DNA from: Desulfobacterales bacterium
Lineage (GTDB): Bacteria; Desulfobacterota; Desulfobacteria; Desulfobacterales; JAFDCJ01
Direction of reading: 5' to 3'
NCBI GenBank assembly: GCA_020345785.1
Contig: CP070771.1
Span: 652,834-663,734, forward strand
Length of the DNA: 10,901 nucleotides
A model generated the notes under the pieces. The model did no database searches. It worked only from the letters and a program-made list of their open reading frames with translations, and was not told where the DNA came from. Position 1 is the stretch's first letter. Each line of letters begins with the position of its first letter. The position numbers were made by a program, and so were the translations under genes. Of the stretch, positions 7,281-10,901 are shown one piece after another.

Positions 7281-7296
7281 CCCCGCCTGGGCGGGG
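7281..7296 (-). terminator. GC-rich intercistronic hairpin after the UbiD gene
   Basis: CCCCGC (7281-7286) pairs with GCGGGG (7291-7296) around CTGG, 18 bases past the UbiD stop. A smaller CCCC-TCT-GGGG hairpin lies next to it at 7260-7270. On the minus strand only TTTG follows the first stem, so termination is probably partial. This could tune the ratio of decarboxylase to binding protein, or the stems may protect mRNA ends. Confidence 0.4.
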
Positions 7297-7314
7297 CCTC
7301 TGGGGCAGGATTCT

Positions 7315-8697
7315 TTACCTAAGATACGCATTTATGTCCAGCTGAGTCCACATGCTTCTGGGCGGCTCGGCGACCTCGGGAAAAGCGGGGTCCAAAGGTT
7401 TGGTGGCGTCGATCCCAAGCCTGGTGCTCAGCAGCCGGTCGCCGTTGCCGGCCGAGTGCCACGGTGCGTAGCCGGTCGGATCGACCCTTGATATGTAAGA
7501 GCCGGGTACGACGAAGAAGGAGCGGTCCGCCTGCGTCCTTGTCATCACGGCCCAGAGTACTTTTCCATCATCGAATATGTCCACGTCTTCGTCCACCACG
7601 ATCGCACATTTGAATCTGTACGCGCCGAGGGCGGCCAGGGCGGTATTGATCCCCAAGCCCTCCATGTCCTTTCGAATTTGAATGTACACCAGGTTGCCGG
7701 AACCGGAGACCGGGACATTGATCGCCACCACCTGGGGGACGATGGTCTGCAGCTGAGAAAGAACAACCCCCTCCATCCCCAGCGCGAACAACACCAGGTG
7801 CTCAGGTCCGACGTTGAAGACGTCATGAAAGATGGCGTCCCGCCTGTGGGTAATTGCCGTTAGCTCGAAAACGCGGGCCTTCTTTGGGGGCGCGTAATAC
7901 AACCAGTAGTCTCCGAAAGGACCGTCATCCTCCCAGGCATCCGTCCTGATTCGGCCTTCGATCACAATTTCGCTGTCTGCCGGCACGATCACGTCAACCG
8001 TTTCGCACCCGACCACATCCACGGGCTCCCCCAGAAGCCCGCCCATCGTTTCCAGTTCAAAATCACCGATCCGGCCGCGTTGTTGTGAAGCCATGCCCAT
8101 TGCCGGATGGTGGCCGACAACGATCGCCGCCTCCACGGGCTGATTTTTTTCTTCAGCCTGTTGCACGATCTCCGAGGCATGGCACAAGGGTGCCATATTC
8201 AGGGTGAGCCTCGTGGGTGAGAGATAGCGGTTGCGATAAATTCCGGCGTTTAAGGAGCCGGTAACCGGGTCCCGTATGATGGTGACCCCTGATGACAGGT
8301 AGGGGCCGGCATCTTTCTCGCAATGGGTAACCAGGGGAAGCTTGCGCAGGTCCGCCTCGTCACCCCGGAGCACGACGTCCTTTACAGGCCCGGTATTCAC
8401 GGGGTTAGGCTCAAGACGGTGTTTTTGCGCGTCGGTAAATTTGGCGACGACCTGGTCCGGTGATGTCTCCAGCGCCAATGCGAGGTGTTGTTTTGAGGCG
8501 AAGAGATTGGTCACAATCGGCATTTCATGGCCGGCGACCTTCCCGAAGACAATGACGGGAAGTTTATTCTCGGCTTCGAGGCGCTTTTGAACGGATGAAA
8601 GCTCCCACTTTGGACTGACCTCTTGCTTGACGTGCAGGAGGAATTCTGGTGCGCTTTGCTCCACGCTTTTGAGGAAATACCTAAGATCTTTTTTCAC
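7315..8697 (-). CDS. UbiD-family prenylated-FMN-dependent (de)carboxylase
   Basis: This roughly 460-residue member of the UbiD family reversibly decarboxylates alpha,beta-unsaturated or aromatic acids using prenylated FMN made by a UbiX enzyme. Visible signatures, numbered from the start chosen here, are NAGIYRNR with the presumed active-site Arg155, VVGHHPAMGMAS (His196-His197), the DGPFGDY loop (258-264), HDVFNVGPEH (291-300), and VDEDVDIFDDGKVLWAVMTR (368-387). In family members the loop usually reads EGPFGE or EGPFGD; here the first acid is Asp258 instead of Glu. Length is typical. The longest frame starts at GTG 8713-8715, but a strong AAGGAG site (8707-8712) lies nine bases before GTG 8695-8697, which gives MKKDLRYFL and is preferred. 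It is the first gene of a minus-strand unit with the binding protein. No ubiX-like gene is in the window. An exact substrate (phthalate-like, hydroxybenzoate-like or other) cannot be assigned. Confidence 0.92.
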   Translation of the reverse strand: MKKDLRYFLKSVEQSAPEFLLHVKQEVSPKWELSSVQKRLEAENKLPVIVFGKVAGHEMPIVTNLFASKQHLALALETSPDQVVAKFTDAQKHRLEPNPVNTGPVKDVVLRGDEADLRKLPLVTHCEKDAGPYLSSGVTIIRDPVTGSLNAGIYRNRYLSPTRLTLNMAPLCHASEIVQQAEEKNQPVEAAIVVGHHPAMGMASQQRGRIGDFELETMGGLLGEPVDVVGCETVDVIVPADSEIVIEGRIRTDAWEDDGPFGDYWLYYAPPKKARVFELTAITHRRDAIFHDVFNVGPEHLVLFALGMEGVVLSQLQTIVPQVVAINVPVSGSGNLVYIQIRKDMEGLGINTALAALGAYRFKCAIVVDEDVDIFDDGKVLWAVMTRTQADRSFFVVPGSYISRVDPTGYAPWHSAGNGDRLLSTRLGIDATKPLDPAFPEVAEPPRSMWTQLDINAYLR

Positions 8698-8747
8698 CGC
8701 TAGGCACTCCTTCACACCCGGATGGATGGTAAGTAGGAAAAAATGGA

Positions 8748-8756
8748 ATCATACCA
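8748..8756 (-). promoter_or_regulatory. Candidate extended -10 promoter for the UbiD gene
   Basis: On the minus strand TGGTATGAT (8756 to 8748) matches an extended -10 element (TGn followed by a TATAAT-like hexamer), about 50 bases upstream of the preferred UbiD start. A perfect TTGACA lies further upstream (8778-8783), but the 24-base spacing is too long for a standard -35, so only the extended -10 is claimed. Confidence 0.35.
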
Positions 8757-9113
8757 GTTAACATATGCATGGTCGGCTGTCAAGAATCGTGCAGAACCAA
8801 AATCCACCGCCTAATTTTCAGGTCATTCCATGTGATATCCGGCGGTTTAACACTGGAGGTATGGAGTCGCCCTGTAACAGTTGGCGCGCACTTTTAGGGG
8901 CAACCGCGGAGCCGTCTGGCCGGCAGAGCGAAAGCGAACACGAGTATTTTGGTGTAAAATTCAGGTAATGCGAACTGAAAGATAGATCCATGCCGGATCA
9001 AAAAGGTAAGATATTGAAATTTTTTATTCTCCCTTGTTTCTAAAGGGAGTTAGAGCGGAGTTTCTCTTCGATTGGTTTGGCCGCATCCGCAGCCGGCGGT
9101 TGGGCCGACTCCA

Positions 9114-9155
9114 GAACCTTTAACCCCTCGACCAAGAACCCTGAACCTCAGAACC
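9114..9155. repeat. Degenerate GAACC short repeats
   Basis: GAACC occurs four times in 42 bases (9114, 9136, 9143 and 9151), with related pieces AACCC and GACC between. The cluster lies eight bases past the stop codon of the exporter-type gene. It looks like a degenerate simple repeat; no hairpin or coding role is seen. Confidence 0.55.
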
Positions 9156-9162
9156 TCTCCAG

Positions 9163-10851
9163 CTAGATCTGCAATTTTGACAGCCGGCTTTCACCGAACC
9201 GCATGGGCAGGCTGATGGCCAGGATGCTAAGCCCGAGGGCGGCACCAAAGGACCCGACAATCCACAGCCAGGTTACCGGAGAAAGGATTCTTCCGCGAAT
9301 GTGCGCCATGAAAATATGGTAAACCGGTCCGGCCTCAATCAGAATGACGGCACCGATATAGCCGGCGCAGATGATCATGAAAATAAGGCCGCCGAAACTG
9401 GTTACCGTCTGGGTCGGGTTTTCCGCTTTAAAATTCGGGTAGGCTGCACCAAAACCGATGCCCAAGGCAACAATGCCCGGAACGAGAAAAAAAACGGTGA
9501 TGGTGGAAAGCGCCATCATAAAGGGGGTGACTTCAAGCAGGATGTTGGTGGCGACGATCAGGATTTCAGTAAGTATCAGCAGCGGCAAATAATAGATAAA
9601 AAATTTTATCCATAAAAAGGTCCGCAGTGCCAGCGGAGATGTCTTGACCAACCAGAAAGCTTCTCTTTCCATACTGACGGCCGGATAGGCAAAACGGGCG
9701 GATATGGCCGTGAGGACAAAAAGTGCCAGTCCCATATTCAGAAAAGAGAACAAGTTCTGGAGATAGACGGTTTTAATCGGTGATTTTTCGATGGGAAGCA
9801 CTTTAAAATTGTAGACGTATATAACCACTAAAGCGGCGATCAGAAAAAGCTGGGACCACTGCGTCTGATCGCGCAGAAATGTTTTAATTTCCTTGATGGT
9901 AAATGATTTCACCGGTCCCGGCAAAAAATTGAGGTATTGCCGGTCGGAATCCCTTTTTTTGAACAGCCTGGCCGCTGCTGCCTGGGTTTTTGAAAATCCT
10001 TTAAAGTAAACCAAATCGGCGACTACAACGATGATAAACACGATGGAACCGGCAAAGCTCCAGGAGAGTCCCGTGTGGAACAACCCGCTGCCAAGCTCTC
10101 CGGAAAGACCAGCCCGGATGCTGTCATAGGCCCATGTGCTGGGCAGTATCGGTGATAAAGGGGTCTGCAGGGAGGTGACATACACCATGACGGTGTCAAA
10201 AACCTCCGGATCCACCAGCAGCTCCGGTCGTGAAAGGCGGATGGCCAGATAAATTACCACAAAAAATAAGATACCCAAAAAAATAAAAATACTTTTCAAG
10301 CGAGTCGCCGGAATCACAATAACGGCCATCATGACCATCAGCGTGCTGACCGCGGACGCGTTGATAACAAGCGACACCATGGCCAGAAGGGTGTTGGCAT
10401 AATAAAAAGTGCCGGCCCGATAGACCATTCCATAAGACAAAAATACCGGCAGCGTAAAAATGACAACCATCCAGGCACTTTCAACAGTGCTGTCTATCCA
10501 GCGTGAGATGAAAATTTTGTAGCTTGAAACCGGCATCGAATGGACCAGCACCAGGTCCCGCGACAGGTAAAGTCTCGACAGCGACGTCAGGATACTGCTG
10601 AAAAGCAAAAGGGCAAATGAAATGATCAGAATCATTGACAGCAGTTTGTAGCCAAGAATGTCCCCGATTTCTTCAATGCCTCTGAAATATGTCAGAACGC
10701 GCACGGCAACTGCAAATATCGCAATCCAGAAAAGCACACCAATAATAATGAAAAAGCATAGCTTCAGGATTCCGCCGCCTTTGCCTTTGCGAACGCTTCG
10801 ATTCGTTAAAGGCCAGATTCGGGGTTTTAACAGGGTGAGGATGTCGTTCAT
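9163..10851 (-). CDS. Polytopic ABC exporter-type membrane subunit (putative ABC_tran_2-like)
   Basis: This 562-residue inner-membrane protein has about twelve hydrophobic segments, near residues 31-53, 69-90, 124-142, 152-175, 176-203, 262-283, 334-348, 364-388, 414-438, 445-470, 484-507 and 526-549. SRLYLSRDLVLVHSMPVSSYKIF (93-114), SMEREAFWLVKTSPL (393-407) and GAAYPNFKAENPTQ (468-481) resemble the large membrane subunits of putative ABC exporters (the Pfam group ABC_tran_2). In that group a Leu-rich DLxxLxxxPV motif follows the second membrane span, and an E-x-x-x-F-W motif sits in the second half. There is no ATP-binding motif, so an ATPase partner is expected upstream, beyond the right window edge. 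The substrate is unknown. The ATG at 10849-10851 is three bases from a tandem repeat and has no ribosome site. The family-like N-terminus (LLKPRIWPL) argues that this start is nevertheless right. Confidence 0.75.
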   Translation of the reverse strand: MNDILTLLKPRIWPLTNRSVRKGKGGGILKLCFFIIIGVLFWIAIFAVAVRVLTYFRGIEEIGDILGYKLLSMILIISFALLLFSSILTSLSRLYLSRDLVLVHSMPVSSYKIFISRWIDSTVESAWMVVIFTLPVFLSYGMVYRAGTFYYANTLLAMVSLVINASAVSTLMVMMAVIVIPATRLKSIFIFLGILFFVVIYLAIRLSRPELLVDPEVFDTVMVYVTSLQTPLSPILPSTWAYDSIRAGLSGELGSGLFHTGLSWSFAGSIVFIIVVVADLVYFKGFSKTQAAAARLFKKRDSDRQYLNFLPGPVKSFTIKEIKTFLRDQTQWSQLFLIAALVVIYVYNFKVLPIEKSPIKTVYLQNLFSFLNMGLALFVLTAISARFAYPAVSMEREAFWLVKTSPLALRTFLWIKFFIYYLPLLILTEILIVATNILLEVTPFMMALSTITVFFLVPGIVALGIGFGAAYPNFKAENPTQTVTSFGGLIFMIICAGYIGAVILIEAGPVYHIFMAHIRGRILSPVTWLWIVGSFGAALGLSILAISLPMRFGESRLSKLQI

Positions 10852-10854
10852 TGC

Positions 10855-10901
10855 ACGGGTTTCGGGTTACGGGTTTCGGGTTACGGGTTTCGGGTTACGG
10901 G
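10855..10901. repeat. G-rich tandem repeat, 14-bp unit built of two heptamers
   Basis: Three full copies of ACGGGTTTCGGGTT (10855-10868, 10869-10882, 10883-10896) plus ACGGG run to the window edge and probably beyond. Each unit is two near-identical heptamers, ACGGGTT and TCGGGTT. Seven GGG runs occur at exact 7-base spacing on the plus strand, a pattern prone to form a G-quadruplex. The array directly precedes the start codon of the exporter-type gene read on the minus strand. Confidence 0.95.

Larger units (their letters stand above)
8716..9162. other. Intergenic region between UbiD and exporter-type genes
   Basis: This gap of about 447 bases holds the UbiD promoter candidate near its left end and a GAACC repeat cluster (9114-9155) at its right end. 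A weak hairpin, CTCCCTT/AAGGGAG (9029-9035 and 9043-9049), lies about 115 bases past the exporter-type gene stop. It is followed on the minus strand by AATAAAAAATTT rather than a U-run, so I do not call it a terminator. No coding frame with family resemblance was found. Confidence 0.5.

Noticed and set aside
8778..8783. Perfect TTGACA on the minus strand upstream of UbiD as a -35 element
   Set aside because: The spacing to the TATGAT element is 24 bases, well beyond the usual 16-18, and no other -10 fits at the right distance.
8861..8968. A 36-codon frame starting ATG just after GGAGGT
   Set aside because: The purine-rich site touches the ATG with no spacing, and the peptide has no features. 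It is likely chance.
9029..9049. Hairpin CTCCCTT/AAGGGAG as a terminator for the exporter-type gene
   Set aside because: The stem is only 7 bp, and the minus-strand flank is A-rich rather than a U-run.
10855..10901. Tandem array considered as a CRISPR or a eukaryote-type telomere
   Set aside because: There are no spacers between units, so it is not CRISPR. It lies against a bacterial gene start, and it varies between two heptamers rather than matching a known telomere repeat.

Overview
This 10.9 kb window looks like part of a bacterial chromosome of medium GC content. The Shine-Dalgarno sites, export signals and periplasmic-type binding protein suggest a Gram-negative cell. The mix of genes (a UbiD-type decarboxylase, a nitrate/sulfonate/taurine-type importer, a large multi-pass ABC exporter subunit, and short GAACC or GGGTT repeats between genes) would fit an anaerobic deltaproteobacterium-like lineage. 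That placement is a weak inference, because the window has no marker gene. No rRNA, tRNA, CRISPR array, transposase or prophage gene was seen.

Layout. At 95-453 (+) lies the C-terminal half of a transglutaminase-like protease, broken by a one-base frameshift. At 536-1453 (-) is an intact ATP-grasp ligase-like protein. At 1899-3647 (-) is an exported YtcJ-type amidohydrolase, followed by a strong hairpin terminator at 1790-1832. At 3999-4442 (-) is an unrecognised, probably truncated reading frame. From 4525 to 8697 lies the most coherent block: an ABC importer ATPase and permease on the + strand face an NMT1/TauA-like binding protein and a UbiD-family prenylated-FMN decarboxylase on the - strand. 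A compact hairpin terminator separates the two arms. At 9163-10851 (-) is a large polytopic ABC exporter-type membrane protein. Its start abuts a G-rich heptamer tandem repeat that runs out of the window.

How the genes may work together. The simplest reading of 4525-8697 is an uptake-and-decarboxylate module. The binding protein captures a small, probably carboxylated molecule, the ATPase and permease import it, and the UbiD enzyme removes CO2 (or adds it, as some family members do). The substrate cannot be read from sequence. No UbiX-type prenyltransferase is present, so the cofactor must be made elsewhere. The amidohydrolase could supply a substrate by cleaving an amide outside the cytoplasm, but it has its own transcription unit and the link is speculative. 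The exporter-type membrane protein probably belongs to a transporter whose ATPase lies beyond the right edge.

No clearly new defence or mobile system was found. The items most worth a second look are the split importer/decarboxylase block, the altered acid residue in the UbiD active-site motif, the Lys/His-rich insert in the amidohydrolase, and the G-quadruplex-prone repeat at the right edge.
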